Assembly: GCA_900542005.1 (NCBI GenBank)
Contig: UQLW01000001.1
Span: 62,001-126,000 of the forward strand
Source: an uncultured Eubacteriales bacterium
GTDB lineage: Bacteria > Bacillota > Clostridia > Christensenellales > UMGS416
Length of the DNA: 64,000 nt
Direction of reading: 5' to 3'
Shown here one piece after another: positions 50,873 through 59,779 of the stretch. How positions within the stretch are numbered: position 1 is the stretch's first letter; every line of letters starts with the position of its first letter. The notes beneath the pieces were generated by a model. It saw only the letters and a program-made list of their open reading frames with translations, had not been told where the DNA came from and searched no databases. The translations under genes were made by a program, and so were the position numbers.

Positions 50873-52501
50873 CTATTCCCTCCAGCGTCCATGGGCCGCC
50901 CAGAAATCCGCCACAGCCTGGGGATCCGCCGGGCCGTGGGGGTGATGACCTGCGCCCGGCTTCATCAAGAGCCGAAAGGGCGCGCGGCTTTTTTGATAAC
51001 GCGCGGCAAGCAGCGCGCCGTTCTCCTCGTAGGGCACCAGCGTATCGCTGTCTCCAGCCACCAGGATCAGGGGGATTTCCGCCTCAAGCAGATGCCGGTG
51101 GGCCGCATCCCGATGGCGGTAAAAGGGCTCCAGCCCCTCCTGCCCCAAGCCGTAGGCCGCCAGGCATTGGGCCCATTCCGCCGGGGTCCCATGTCGTCCG
51201 GGCCAGCTTTGGATATCCACCACCGGCGCGTCCAAATACAGCGCCGCAGTATGCTGGGGGTACTGCCCGGCATACTGGACGGCATAAAGCCCGCCCCGGC
51301 TCAGCCCAATGAGGCCCATCCGCGGGCTCAGGTCCAGGCGCCGCACCATGTACCGGCGGAAGCGTTCCATTTCCTCCACCGCCTCCGGCGCTCCGTATTG
51401 GTCGCTCAGGCGGATATAGGCCAGCTGATAGCCCCGCTGAAGCAGCACCTCGTCGGCATCGGCAAAGGCCCCGAAGAATTCACAGCGCAGCGCCCAGCGG
51501 CCATCCTCCGCCGGCCGCCGGGGGAACACCGTCAGCGCCTCGTACCCGTCAAAATAAAACCGGCGCATGGGGTAGCCCCGGAAGCTGTCCTCCCGGTCCA
51601 TGAGATCCGGCGCCGACGCCAGCGCATGGTCGATCCGGGCCCTGAGCTTCAGCCGCTTTTCTTCCAGGCGCTCCGGCGGCAGCAGCTGCGCCTTTTGGGG
51701 CAGGCCATGGCCGATGGTTTCCTTCAGCTGCCGGTGCTCCAGCATCTCCAGGCGCATGACCTTACGCCAGAGGGAGCGGCCCGCCTCCGTACCGGTCAGC
51801 CGGTCGCCGAAATCGGTTAAGCTGCGGTTAAATAGGGCCTTAACCAGGGCGCGCGCCATGACCCAATGGCCATGGTCGTCGGGATGGATACCGTCGCCGG
51901 TCATGCAGGACGGCTCCGCCGCCCGCAGTGCCAAACGGTCTGCCTTCATGGGGCCGCGCAGGTCCACCACCAGCTCGGCCTTCCCTGGCATGGCCTCCAG
52001 GATCCACTCGCTATAGGCCGCCAATACTTTGTCATAGCCCTCATAGGCCCGGTCATAGCCATAGGCGCTCTCACCCAGCGGATAGAGCGCGCCGCGGTAG
52101 CTGGCCCGGTCAAAGGGGATGGGCGTGGCCACGGCCGCCTTGCATCCGGCCCGGTGTACCCGGCGGACCGCCTCCTCCACCCCGCCGCGGAAGGCGGCAA
52201 AGCGCCCCTCCTCCAGCGGGTAATAGATCCCGTCGTTCATGCCATAGAAGAGCAGCACCCAGTCGGGCCGCGTCAGCGCCATGGCCCGCTCCAGGCGGTC
52301 CAGCCCGCAGGGCCGGGGGAAGGGGTGGCCCGGCTCGCTCAGCCCCGACAGGGTTTCACTGCTGACGCCCGCATTCATCAGGCGGACGCGCCGCTCCAGG
52401 CCGCAGAACTTAAGATAAGCGTTGATCATGGCGATATACCGCCCGTCATCGGATATGCTGTCGCCCATCACCAGCACCCGACCCTGTACCGCGTCTTGCA
52501 T
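50873..52501 (-). CDS. Fused SGNH/GDSL hydrolase and alpha/beta hydrolase
   Basis: 542 aa, two enzyme domains in one chain. Residues 1-215: SGNH hydrolase with GDSISDDGR (Ser nucleophile), the GVSSETL Gly block, GMNDG (Asn) and DGIHPDDHGHW (catalytic Asp and His). Residues about 280-542: alpha/beta hydrolase with nucleophile elbow GLSRGG, acid in VAGDSDTLVP and His in KPGAGHHPHG. Both triads look intact. Such fusions suggest removal of two acyl groups from one glycan. No signal peptide. 16 bases after the GlcNAc-kinase-like gene, likely the same operon. Confidence 0.85.
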   Translation of the reverse strand: MQDAVQGRVLVMGDSISDDGRYIAMINAYLKFCGLERRVRLMNAGVSSETLSGLSEPGHPFPRPCGLDRLERAMALTRPDWVLLFYGMNDGIYYPLEEGRFAAFRGGVEEAVRRVHRAGCKAAVATPIPFDRASYRGALYPLGESAYGYDRAYEGYDKVLAAYSEWILEAMPGKAELVVDLRGPMKADRLALRAAEPSCMTGDGIHPDDHGHWVMARALVKALFNRSLTDFGDRLTGTEAGRSLWRKVMRLEMLEHRQLKETIGHGLPQKAQLLPPERLEEKRLKLRARIDHALASAPDLMDREDSFRGYPMRRFYFDGYEALTVFPRRPAEDGRWALRCEFFGAFADADEVLLQRGYQLAYIRLSDQYGAPEAVEEMERFRRYMVRRLDLSPRMGLIGLSRGGLYAVQYAGQYPQHTAALYLDAPVVDIQSWPGRHGTPAEWAQCLAAYGLGQEGLEPFYRHRDAAHRHLLEAEIPLILVAGDSDTLVPYEENGALLAARYQKSRAPFRLLMKPGAGHHPHGPADPQAVADFWAAHGRWRE

Positions 52502-52517
52502 GCCCGCTCCTTTCTCG

Positions 52518-53522
52518 TCAGCGCCCGCTCAGCGCATCCATGACCCGCTGGCGCACCGCCGTCTCCGGGCTGGCGCCGCGGGCTGCCTCCAGCGCCCACA
52601 GCACCGCGCCGGCCACCGGCGCCGCCGACAGCGGGATAAAGGTATAGGCCCGCCCTGTCAGCTCCCGCAGCCTGCGCTCAAACTGCTCCCGCATCAGGAG
52701 GCAGCGGGCTTTGAGATGCACGGAGCCTACCAGCACCACCTCCAGGGGCTCGTCCTCCGGCCAGGTCAGCCGCTTGACCACGCCGGCCACCGTATGGGCC
52801 ATCACGTCCCCGGTATGCAGCAAAAGGGCCTGCGCCACCGTATCCCCCTCCTGCGCCACATCGAACAGCAGCCGGGAGAGCGCGTCCACCTGCGCCTTCC
52901 CCGAAGGCTTCAGCAGGCAGTTCAGCCACAGCGGGGCCAGCTCCTCCTCGCTCTTAAGCCCCATCATGGCAAAGAGCCGGGGCGTCAGCTCCGTGGCCGG
53001 GCCCAGGCGGTATACCTCGTCATACACCTTGCGGAATACCATCTGCCCCAGATGGGTACCGCCGGCCTCGTCGCCGGAGAAAAAGCCCAGCCCGCCCACC
53101 TGCAGCTGGCACCCCTTGATATCGCTGCCGGCGGCGATGGTGCCGGTGCCGTTGATGGAGCACAGGCCATAGCCCCGGCTGGTACCGGCTTTAATCCCCA
53201 AAAAGGCGTCGTTATTGAGCACAAATCGCTTCAGGCCCAAATAGGAAGCGATATTGGTCAGCATCTCCCGCTGCTGGGGCATATCGCAGCCGGACATCCC
53301 CAACGCCGCATAGGTCACATCCTCAAAGCCCAGCCCATTGCGCTTCAAAAGCGCGCCCAGGCTCGTCTCCAGCTCCCGCTGGACGCCGTCAAAGCCATCC
53401 TCCAGGTATTCATGGTTCCCGGGTCCGCCGGTCATAAAGTCAATCGGCGCGCCGTCGCCGTCGTGCAGGGCATAATGGGTCTTGGTGCCGCCCGCATCCA
53501 CGCCAAGGAAAATTTCGGCCAT
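52518..53522 (-). CDS. N-acetylglucosamine kinase family protein (BadF/BadG/BcrA ATPase fold)
   Basis: 334 aa ASKHA fold: GVDAGGTKTHY (phosphate 1), LGMSGCDMP, VLNNDAFLGIKAG, ICSINGTGTIAAG-type phosphate 2 (SINGTGT) and VGGLGFFSGDEAGG (G-x-G-E/D-A). Clostridial members phosphorylate GlcNAc or related amino sugars. SD GGAGG 9 bases before the ATG; a TATAAT -10 lies at 53549-53554. First gene of an operon with the double esterase, which together would suit use of acetylated amino-sugar glycans. Confidence 0.87.
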   Translation of the reverse strand: MAEIFLGVDAGGTKTHYALHDGDGAPIDFMTGGPGNHEYLEDGFDGVQRELETSLGALLKRNGLGFEDVTYAALGMSGCDMPQQREMLTNIASYLGLKRFVLNNDAFLGIKAGTSRGYGLCSINGTGTIAAGSDIKGCQLQVGGLGFFSGDEAGGTHLGQMVFRKVYDEVYRLGPATELTPRLFAMMGLKSEEELAPLWLNCLLKPSGKAQVDALSRLLFDVAQEGDTVAQALLLHTGDVMAHTVAGVVKRLTWPEDEPLEVVLVGSVHLKARCLLMREQFERRLRELTGRAYTFIPLSAAPVAGAVLWALEAARGASPETAVRQRVMDALSGR

Positions 53523-53590
53523 CGCTCTTCCCCTCCTTTGTTTTCTTCATTATAGCCGCTGAAGGCCCGCAAGAAAAGGGGCGCTTCCAA

Positions 53591-53619
53591 TTGCCCCCAG
53601 CGGCTATTCGCGGTATGAT
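53591..53619 (+). promoter_or_regulatory. Promoter of thpR
   Basis: TTGCCC (53591-53596), 17-bp spacer, TATGAT (53614-53619), 50 bases before the ATG. Confidence 0.6.
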
Positions 53620-53668
53620 AAACAAAAAGCACCCACGGCCGGCCACCCCGGCCCGGAAAGGAGCCCTG

Positions 53669-54238
53669 ATGAAAAGAAAAACCGCCGAGCCCATGCGGCT
53701 CTTTGTTGCGCTGGCCCTAAGCCAGCCCATGATCGAGGAGGCTATGGCCGTCTCCGAGGCATGGTTCCCCTATTGCCCCCGCGCCCGCTTCACACGGCCG
53801 GAAAACCTGCACATCACCCTCCGCTTTCTGGGCATGTGCGATCCGGGCAAGATAGAGCGCATCACCTCCGCCATGGCCTGGACCGCCGCCCTGGCCGAGC
53901 CGCTGTCGCTTCGCCTGGGCCGCCCCGGCTTCTTCCGCAAGGGCAACGAATCCATCCTCTGGCTGGGGCTGACAGGCGACCTGGAGCGGCTCGGCCAGCT
54001 GCGCAGCGACCTGGACATCGCCCTGGGGAATATCGGCTTTCCCCGGGAAGATGGCCCCTATCGCCCCCACATCACCATCGCCCGGGGCGTCAAGGACGCT
54101 GACCCGGCGGCCATGTGCGCGGCGGCGGCTCCCCGTCCCCTGGGCGTGAAGGCGGGCGAGCTGCTTTTGATGCATTCCACCCGGGTCGACGATGCGCTTT
54201 CCTATGTGCCCATCGCCCGCGCACCTATCGGCGGATAG
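53669..54238 (+). CDS. thpR: RNA 2',3'-cyclic phosphodiesterase
   Basis: 189 aa 2H phosphoesterase. Both HxT motifs are present: HITLRFLG near residue 48 and HITIARGV near 132. N-terminal RLFVALALS fits LigT/ThpR. Hydrolyses RNA 2',3'-cyclic phosphates. Start at 53669, where GGAAAGGAG precedes the ATG; the reading from 53591 has no SD. Single gene with own promoter and terminator. Confidence 0.9.
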   Translation: MKRKTAEPMRLFVALALSQPMIEEAMAVSEAWFPYCPRARFTRPENLHITLRFLGMCDPGKIERITSAMAWTAALAEPLSLRLGRPGFFRKGNESILWLGLTGDLERLGQLRSDLDIALGNIGFPREDGPYRPHITIARGVKDADPAAMCAAAAPRPLGVKAGELLLMHSTRVDDALSYVPIARAPIGG

Positions 54239-54256
54239 GGCGGAACCTGCGGCCCC

Positions 54257-54300
54257 CATATAGAAAGCGCCGGCCAAGAGGCCGGCGCCTTTTCTATATG
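54257..54300. terminator. Bidirectional terminator, thpR / aldo-keto reductase
   Basis: Stem of 9 bp GCGCCGGCC / GGCCGGCGC extended by CATATAGAAA / TTTCTATATG with a 2-base bulge. Two genes converge on it. Confidence 0.88.
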
Positions 54301-54312
54301 GAATCCATCCTG

Positions 54313-55431
54313 CTATTTCCCAAAGTGCCCCGCCACCTCCTTCAGGTGGCTGATAATCGGCAAATGCTGAGGGCAGGCGCGCTCACACTGGCCGCAGCCG
54401 ACGCAATCGCTGGCCTTGCCAAAGAGGTGGGTCAGGCGGTCATAGTATTCCCCCTGGGGCGTCCAGCCCTTCTCCTTGACCTCCTGCTTATCCGCATTGT
54501 ACAGGGAGAAATACTTGGGGATCGCAATGTGCTTGGGGCAGCCGTCGGTACAGTAGGCGCAGCCGGTGCAGGGGATGGCAATATTGGCGTTGATAAGATC
54601 CACTGCCTGGCGCACCAGCGCCTGCTCCTGGCTGCAAAGCGGTTCAAAGTCGGCCATATACGCCGTATTATCCAGCACCTGCTGCAGGCTGCTCATGCCC
54701 GAAAGCACCATCACCACCTGATCCAGGCTGGCCGCAAAACGCACCGCCCAGGACGCCACCGACCGTTGGGGCGCATATGCCTTGAACAGCTTATCCACCG
54801 CCTCCGGCACCTGGGCCAGCGTGCCGCCCTTGACGGGCTCCATCACGATGACGGGCTTATGATGCTTAACCGCGGCCTCATAGCATTTGCGCGACTGTAC
54901 GCCCTCGCTGTCCCAGTCCAGGTAGTTGATCTGCAGCTGAACAAAATCCATCTCCGGATGCTCGCTCAGCACCTGATCCAGCAGCTCCGCGTTATCGTGG
55001 AAGGAGAAGCCGATCTTTTTCACAAGACCCTGGCGCTTTTTCTCCATCAGCCAGGAGAAGCAGTCCAGCCGGTTATAGATTTCATAATGATCCACCCCGA
55101 TGTCGTGCAGCAGGTAGTAATCAAAATAGTCAACTCCGGTCTTTTTCAGCTGTTCGTTGAAGATACGGTCCCGGTCCTCCTTTTCCTTGAGAAAGCCCGC
55201 ATGCAGCTTGGTCGCCAGGGTAAACTGCTCCCGCGGATAGCGGTCGACCAGCGCTTCCCTGGCCGCGTTCTCGCTGTTGAAGCCGCAGTACATCCAGGCC
55301 GTATCGAAATAGGTAAACCCTGCCGCAAGGAAGGCATCCACCATCTGCTTGACCTGCTCTATATCGATCTTGGAAGGATCGTTCGCATCTGTTGAAGGGA
55401 GCCGCATCAAGCCAAAGCCCAGTTTTTTCAT
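54313..55431 (-). CDS. Aldo/keto reductase with C-terminal 4Fe-4S domain
   Basis: 372 aa. Aldo/keto reductase barrel: GFGLMRLP, FDTAWMY (Asp/Tyr of the tetrad), TKLHAG (Lys), DYYLLHDI (His). C-terminal ferredoxin-like region with CTGCAYCTDGCP and CVGCGQCERACP, eight Cys for two clusters. Clostridial Fe-S AKRs reduce aldehydes, ketones or quinones. Three consecutive ATGs follow GGAGG; 55431 gives the best spacing (8), 55434 is possible. The promoter is of MerR type (19-bp spacer with a dyad), so expression is probably switched on by electrophiles or aldehydes. Confidence 0.92.
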   Translation of the reverse strand: MKKLGFGLMRLPSTDANDPSKIDIEQVKQMVDAFLAAGFTYFDTAWMYCGFNSENAAREALVDRYPREQFTLATKLHAGFLKEKEDRDRIFNEQLKKTGVDYFDYYLLHDIGVDHYEIYNRLDCFSWLMEKKRQGLVKKIGFSFHDNAELLDQVLSEHPEMDFVQLQINYLDWDSEGVQSRKCYEAAVKHHKPVIVMEPVKGGTLAQVPEAVDKLFKAYAPQRSVASWAVRFAASLDQVVMVLSGMSSLQQVLDNTAYMADFEPLCSQEQALVRQAVDLINANIAIPCTGCAYCTDGCPKHIAIPKYFSLYNADKQEVKEKGWTPQGEYYDRLTHLFGKASDCVGCGQCERACPQHLPIISHLKEVAGHFGK

Positions 55432-55472
55432 CATCATTACCTCCATATGCTTCTATTTCGCCATATGTATGC

Positions 55473-55503
55473 AGTATAACCCCTGGAGTGGACTCCAAGT
55501 CAA
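55473..55503 (-). promoter_or_regulatory. MerR-type promoter with operator for the aldo/keto reductase
   Basis: Minus strand TTGACT (55503-55498), 19-bp spacer, TATACT (55478-55473). The over-long spacer holds the dyad TGGAGT-GG-ACTCCA as read on the plus strand (55484-55497). A 19-bp spacer with an inverted repeat containing GGAGT/ACTCC is the established feature of promoters activated by MerR-family proteins of the NmlR/AdhR type. Confidence 0.85.
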
Positions 55504-55678
55504 GCGCTCCCTTTGCCTTGGCCGAAAGCATTCATCCGAAGCCGGAGACCCACCCCGCGAAGCGCAACCATTTTCCATGGCCTTGCGTCAATATCCTCTA
55601 TAGCCGGCCAGGGGGTTTGGCGCTAGGATAAGAGCGTGAGGGATTCCCCTATCTTCAGCGATCAAAAAGGAGGCCAAT

Positions 55679-56524
55679 ATGGAAGCAACCAAATGTGCAG
55701 TCGTCACCGGCGGCTCCAGCGGCATTGGCCAGGGCATCGCCCTGGTCCTGGCCGAGCACGGCTATGACGTTGCCATCACCTATGGAAAAAACCCCGAGGG
55801 GGCGGAAAAAACCCGCCGTCAGATCGAGGCGCTGGGCCGGCGCTGCTTTGCCTACCAGGCTACCATGACCGAGCCTGAGGTGCCTGCCCGTGTGGTCAAC
55901 CAGGCCCATAGGGATCTGGGGCGTATCGATACCATTGTCTGCAATGCCGGGCAGACCCGGCATTATTCGGTGCTGGACGTCACGGTCGAGGATATGGACT
56001 ACCTCTATCAGCTCAACTACCGCTCCTATGTGCTCTGCGCCGGCGCCGCCGCCCGGCACATGGTGGCCGACAAGATCAAGGGCTCGATCTTCTTCATTAC
56101 CTCCTCCCGGGGAACCCGGGCCTATCCGGAGGATTTCCTGTACGGCGGCCTGAAGAGCGCCCTGCAGCGCAGCTGCGAATCCATGGCCCTGGACCTATCG
56201 CCCTACGGCATCCGGGTGAACTGCGTGGCCCCCGGCCTTACCCGGGTGCGCGATTTCCCCGAGGGCGTCACCGACTTCTCCTGGGTGAACTGGATCCCCA
56301 TGAAGCGCTCCGGAACCCCCAGGGAAAACGGGGAGCTCATCGCCTTTCTGGCCTCGGAGAACGCGACCTATATCACCGGCGTCACCGTGCGGGTGGACGG
56401 CGGGCTAATCCTTCCCGGGCCGCCCGAGGGCTGGACCGAGGATGTCAAGTGGCATAATCCGGCCTGGATCGAGAGCCATTATGAGGGCGCCATGAAGCGC
56501 CTGAAGGAGGAAACCGATGAGTGA
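55679..56524 (+). CDS. SDR family oxidoreductase
   Basis: 281 aa short-chain dehydrogenase: TGGSSGIGQGIA (TGxxxGxG cofactor motif near residue 10), CNAG, ITSSRGTRAYPEDFLYGGLKSAL (catalytic Ser, Tyr and Lys) and a PGLTRV segment. Probably oxidises a sugar or sugar acid with NAD(P). AAAAAGGAGG 6 bases before the ATG. Overlaps the next gene by 8 bases, a dehydratase of the ManD/RspA type, which suggests the pair works on the same sugar acid. No convincing promoter recognised in 55504-55678. Confidence 0.9.
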   Translation: MEATKCAVVTGGSSGIGQGIALVLAEHGYDVAITYGKNPEGAEKTRRQIEALGRRCFAYQATMTEPEVPARVVNQAHRDLGRIDTIVCNAGQTRHYSVLDVTVEDMDYLYQLNYRSYVLCAGAAARHMVADKIKGSIFFITSSRGTRAYPEDFLYGGLKSALQRSCESMALDLSPYGIRVNCVAPGLTRVRDFPEGVTDFSWVNWIPMKRSGTPRENGELIAFLASENATYITGVTVRVDGGLILPGPPEGWTEDVKWHNPAWIESHYEGAMKRLKEETDE

Positions 56525-57728
56525 AATCCGCATTACCGGCGTACGCGCCATTGAAACCGCGCCGCAGCCGGGCTGCAACCTGATCGTCGTGCGTATCGAT
56601 ACCAACCAGCCCGGGCTCTATGGGCTGGGCTGCGCCACCTTCACCCAGCGGCATAAGGCTGTGGTCACCGCTGTCGATACCTATATGAATCAGCTGCTGG
56701 TGGGCCGCGACGCCACCAACGTGCAGGATGCCTGGCAGGTGATGATGAACTCCTCCTACTGGCGCAACGGCCCCGTGCTCAACAACGCCATCTCCGGATG
56801 CGACATGGCCCTGTGGGACATCCTGGGCAAGAGCCTGGGCGTGCCGGTGTGGAAGCTGTGGGGCGGTAAGGTGCGCCAGGGCGCGCCGGTATACCGCCAT
56901 ACCGACGGCACGACCTATGACGAGCTGGATCAGCGCATCCAGGCATACCTCGACGAAGGCGTGCAGTATATCCGCATCCAGTTCGGCGGCTATGGCGGCA
57001 AGGACCGCCACCTGGCTTCGCCTGAAGGGGCGCCCGATGGGCAGTATTTCGACGCGCTGGCCTATAAGCGCTCGGTGCCCAAGCTCTTTAAGCACGTGCG
57101 CGAAACCTTCGGCGACGATGTGGAGCTGCTGCACGACGTGCACGAGCGGCTGACGCCGGTGGACGCGGTGCACCTGGCCAAGGAGCTGGAGCCATACCGT
57201 CCCTTCTTCCTGGAGGACGCGCTGCCTCCGGAGCAGGGCCACTGGTTCAAGGCCCTGCGGGAGGCTGCGGCTGTGCCGCTGGCCATGGGCGAGCTTTTCA
57301 ATAACCCCATGGAGTGGATCCCCCTGGTGGAAAACCGCTGGATCGACTATATCCGCTGCCATGTCAGCCAGATTGGCGGCGTCACCGCCGCCCGGAAGCT
57401 GGCCGCCTTCTGCGAGCCCTTCGGCGTGCGCACCGCCTGGCATGGCCCCGGCGACGTATCGCCCATCGGCCATATGGCCAACGTCCACCTGGATCTGACC
57501 ACGGTAAACTTCGGCATCCAGGAATGGTGCGGCATGGAGACCGATCCCCGGGTGCAGGAGGTCTTTACCGGCATGGCTGAGGTCAAAGGCGGCTTCGCCT
57601 ATGCCAACGATAAGCCCGGCTGGGGCGTGGACATCGACGAGGAGGCCGCCAAGAAATATCCCACCTGCGCCGAGCAGCCCCGTTGGCTGCTCTCCCGCCT
57701 GCCTGATGGAACAAGCGTCAAGGCTTAA
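56517..57728 (+). CDS. Mandelate racemase/enolase superfamily dehydratase (ManD/RspA type)
   Basis: 403 aa. Enolase-superfamily N-terminal cap and barrel. Features of the D-mannonate dehydratase/RspA branch: SGCDMALWDILGKSLGVPVWKLWGGKVR, LLHDVHERLTPVDA, EPYRPFFLEDALPPE, LAMGELFNN, IDYIRCHVSQIGGVTAARKLA, AWHGPGDVSPIGHMANVHLD, NFGIQEW. Metal ligands Asp (HDVHE), Glu (LED) and Glu (GEL) are present. The usual EDP-x-PAE text is EDALPPE, so specificity may differ from mannonate. Translationally coupled to the SDR; ends at a strong terminator. Confidence 0.9.
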   Translation: MSEIRITGVRAIETAPQPGCNLIVVRIDTNQPGLYGLGCATFTQRHKAVVTAVDTYMNQLLVGRDATNVQDAWQVMMNSSYWRNGPVLNNAISGCDMALWDILGKSLGVPVWKLWGGKVRQGAPVYRHTDGTTYDELDQRIQAYLDEGVQYIRIQFGGYGGKDRHLASPEGAPDGQYFDALAYKRSVPKLFKHVRETFGDDVELLHDVHERLTPVDAVHLAKELEPYRPFFLEDALPPEQGHWFKALREAAAVPLAMGELFNNPMEWIPLVENRWIDYIRCHVSQIGGVTAARKLAAFCEPFGVRTAWHGPGDVSPIGHMANVHLDLTTVNFGIQEWCGMETDPRVQEVFTGMAEVKGGFAYANDKPGWGVDIDEEAAKKYPTCAEQPRWLLSRLPDGTSVKA

Positions 57729-57741
57729 ACGGAAAAAATCA

Positions 57742-57773
57742 ATAACGCTGCCGATGGCAGCGTTATTTTTCTT
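57742..57773. terminator. Bidirectional terminator, ManD-type gene / APH gene
   Basis: Perfect 12-bp stem AATAACGCTGCC / GGCAGCGTTATT, loop GAT, then TTTTTC. Confidence 0.9.
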
Positions 57774-57788
57774 GGCCCCTTCAGCCCA

Positions 57789-58757
57789 TCAGAGTTCGTC
57801 CAGCTCAAACCACCGGTCGGTGATCCAGCATATTTCATCCCGGAACCGCGCGACCTTCGGGGATACAGGGCCGAACAGCTTCGGCTGCATCCACCAGGGG
57901 AATTCCAGGCACCAGACAAGGCGCAGCGCGTCGGCCAGCCCCGGCGCCTCCTTCACCTGGGCATAGCCTTCCAGGAAGGCGCGGGCCTTTTCCATCGCCA
58001 GCCCGCCCTCTGCCAGGGTAAAGGACAGCAGCGCCCGCCCCACGTCATGCCACAGGTAGCCATACTGGTTACGGTCAAAATCAAGGATCGCCGCCACGCC
58101 ATTGTCATCAAAAAGCATATTGTCCGGCGTAAAGTCCTCATGGGACAGCCCCATGGGCAGCCGGTCAAAAAAGGCCGGATCCAGCGATTTCAGGATATTC
58201 TTTTGGGCGGCCATGGCCCGGGACAGGGCCTGCGGCCCGCCCTGCTCCCCCTGATAGGATTTGTGGAAGGCCCAGAGCCCGTCCCATATCCGGCGGCCGC
58301 CGGGCGGCGGATAGCCCCGCACCCCCTGGGCGGGGATCGCCTCAAAGGCCTGCTGCATCCGCCCGCAGACCACGCCCAGGCTATATAGCTGGCCGGTTGT
58401 AACCGTCTCCCAGCTTTCCTGGCGTCCTGGGGAAAAATCCATGACCATATAGCAGGTAGCGTCATCCAGCCTGCGCAGGATCGAATCCCCGGCCTTCCAG
58501 ATATGGGGGCAGGGGATGCCCGCCTCCTCCAGCAAAAGCTGCCGCCCAAGGGACGCTTCGACCTCGTCAAGCCGCTGCGGCCCAAAACGCTCGACGCTAT
58601 ACTGCTTGACCAGCACCGGGCCCCTGGGGCCCTGGAGCTTCCATTTCCTGTTCAGCCAGCCGCCTTCCACCGGTACGGCGCCTGCCGTATCGAGCCCATA
58701 GCTTGTCCCAAGATCGCTGGCTATGGATTCGGCTATGGCTGTTTCTGCGCCCGTCAT
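57789..58757 (-). CDS. Phosphotransferase, aminoglycoside phosphotransferase family
   Basis: 322 aa. Catalytic loop SHEDFTPDNML (H-x-D-x-x-x-x-N) followed by AILDFDR; N-lobe VLVKQYSVERFG has the ATP-binding Lys. Related to homoserine kinase/APH-like proteins of Clostridia, no close match to a known resistance enzyme. It overlaps the M42 peptidase gene by 4 bases (58754-58757), so the two are made together. Its substrate is unknown. Confidence 0.82.
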   Translation of the reverse strand: MTGAETAIAESIASDLGTSYGLDTAGAVPVEGGWLNRKWKLQGPRGPVLVKQYSVERFGPQRLDEVEASLGRQLLLEEAGIPCPHIWKAGDSILRRLDDATCYMVMDFSPGRQESWETVTTGQLYSLGVVCGRMQQAFEAIPAQGVRGYPPPGGRRIWDGLWAFHKSYQGEQGGPQALSRAMAAQKNILKSLDPAFFDRLPMGLSHEDFTPDNMLFDDNGVAAILDFDRNQYGYLWHDVGRALLSFTLAEGGLAMEKARAFLEGYAQVKEAPGLADALRLVWCLEFPWWMQPKLFGPVSPKVARFRDEICWITDRWFELDEL

Positions 58758-59779
58758 CCCAGATAGGCCTTCAGCAGTTCAAAGGTATTGCGCACGCCGT
58801 CGATATGGGCGCGCTCGTAGCCGTGGGACGCATAGACGCCAGGGCCAATCTGTCCGTGGCGCGCTTCCACCCCGGCGGCCATGGCCATATCGGCGTCCGA
58901 GCTATAGCTATAGAAAACATCCACCGCGTAGTCTATGCCGGCCGCCTGCGCGGCCGACACCAGGCCCTGCACCACATCATAGTGATAGGGGCCCCGCAGA
59001 TCCTTCGCACAGATGGATACCTGCCGCTCGGTGCAGGCCAAGCCCTGCCCCACGCAGCCCATATCCACGGAAATAACCTCCTCTACCTCTGCCGGGATGC
59101 CGGAGGCCGCCCCATGCCCCACCTCCTCAAATACGGTCACATACTGATAGAGCGCGCGGCGGGGCGTGATTTGCTCCTCTTTAAGGTATTTGGCATAGGC
59201 CAGCAGGATGGCAACGCACAGCTTATCATCCAAAAAGCGGCTCTTAATATACCCGGACGAGCCGATACGGGTGCGCGGATCCAGGCACACAAAGCAGCCG
59301 TTATCGATACCCAGGGCGTGAACCGCCTCCTTGGACAGGGCGTCGCAATCCAGCACGACCTCGACCGTCGTAAAGGTGCGGGCCGTATCCTGATAGGCCA
59401 GATTCACATGGGTGGAGGCGTTGATCAGCTGAATCGTGCCCTCCACCACCCGTCCATCGCGGGCATAAACCCGGCAGTTCTCCGTCTCCACATTATTGGC
59501 GTTCAGCCCGCCCAGGGGCACAACGCGCAGGCGTCCGTCCGCCTTGACCTCCGCCACCATGGCCCCCAGCGTATCTCCATGGGCCAGCATCATGGTCCCG
59601 GCGCCCTCGCCGCCCAGATAGACGGTAACGCCGCCCTTGCGGGTTTTCACCGGATCGTAGCCCAGGCGGCGGTACTCCTCCATCACATAGCCGGTCATGG
59701 CCCCGGTCATACCCGTGGGGCTGTCGATGGCCAGCAGCCGCTGCAGCTGCTCCATCATATAGCTGAGATAATTCTCCAT
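58754..59779 (-). CDS. M42 family metallopeptidase
   Basis: 341 aa. M42 (glutamyl aminopeptidase/cellulase-M) family: IDSPTG near residue 19, MLAHGDTLGAMV (metal His and Asp), FLDDKLCVAILL (bridging Asp), VFEEVGHGAAS (catalytic Glu pair), VSVDMG and a late SSDADMAMAAGVEARHGQ. A di-metal cytoplasmic aminopeptidase. SD AGGAGG before the ATG. First gene of a two-gene operon; the 185 bases upstream are shared with the divergent ADP-ribosylglycohydrolase gene. Confidence 0.9.
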   Translation of the reverse strand: MENYLSYMMEQLQRLLAIDSPTGMTGAMTGYVMEEYRRLGYDPVKTRKGGVTVYLGGEGAGTMMLAHGDTLGAMVAEVKADGRLRVVPLGGLNANNVETENCRVYARDGRVVEGTIQLINASTHVNLAYQDTARTFTTVEVVLDCDALSKEAVHALGIDNGCFVCLDPRTRIGSSGYIKSRFLDDKLCVAILLAYAKYLKEEQITPRRALYQYVTVFEEVGHGAASGIPAEVEEVISVDMGCVGQGLACTERQVSICAKDLRGPYHYDVVQGLVSAAQAAGIDYAVDVFYSYSSDADMAMAAGVEARHGQIGPGVYASHGYERAHIDGVRNTFELLKAYLG

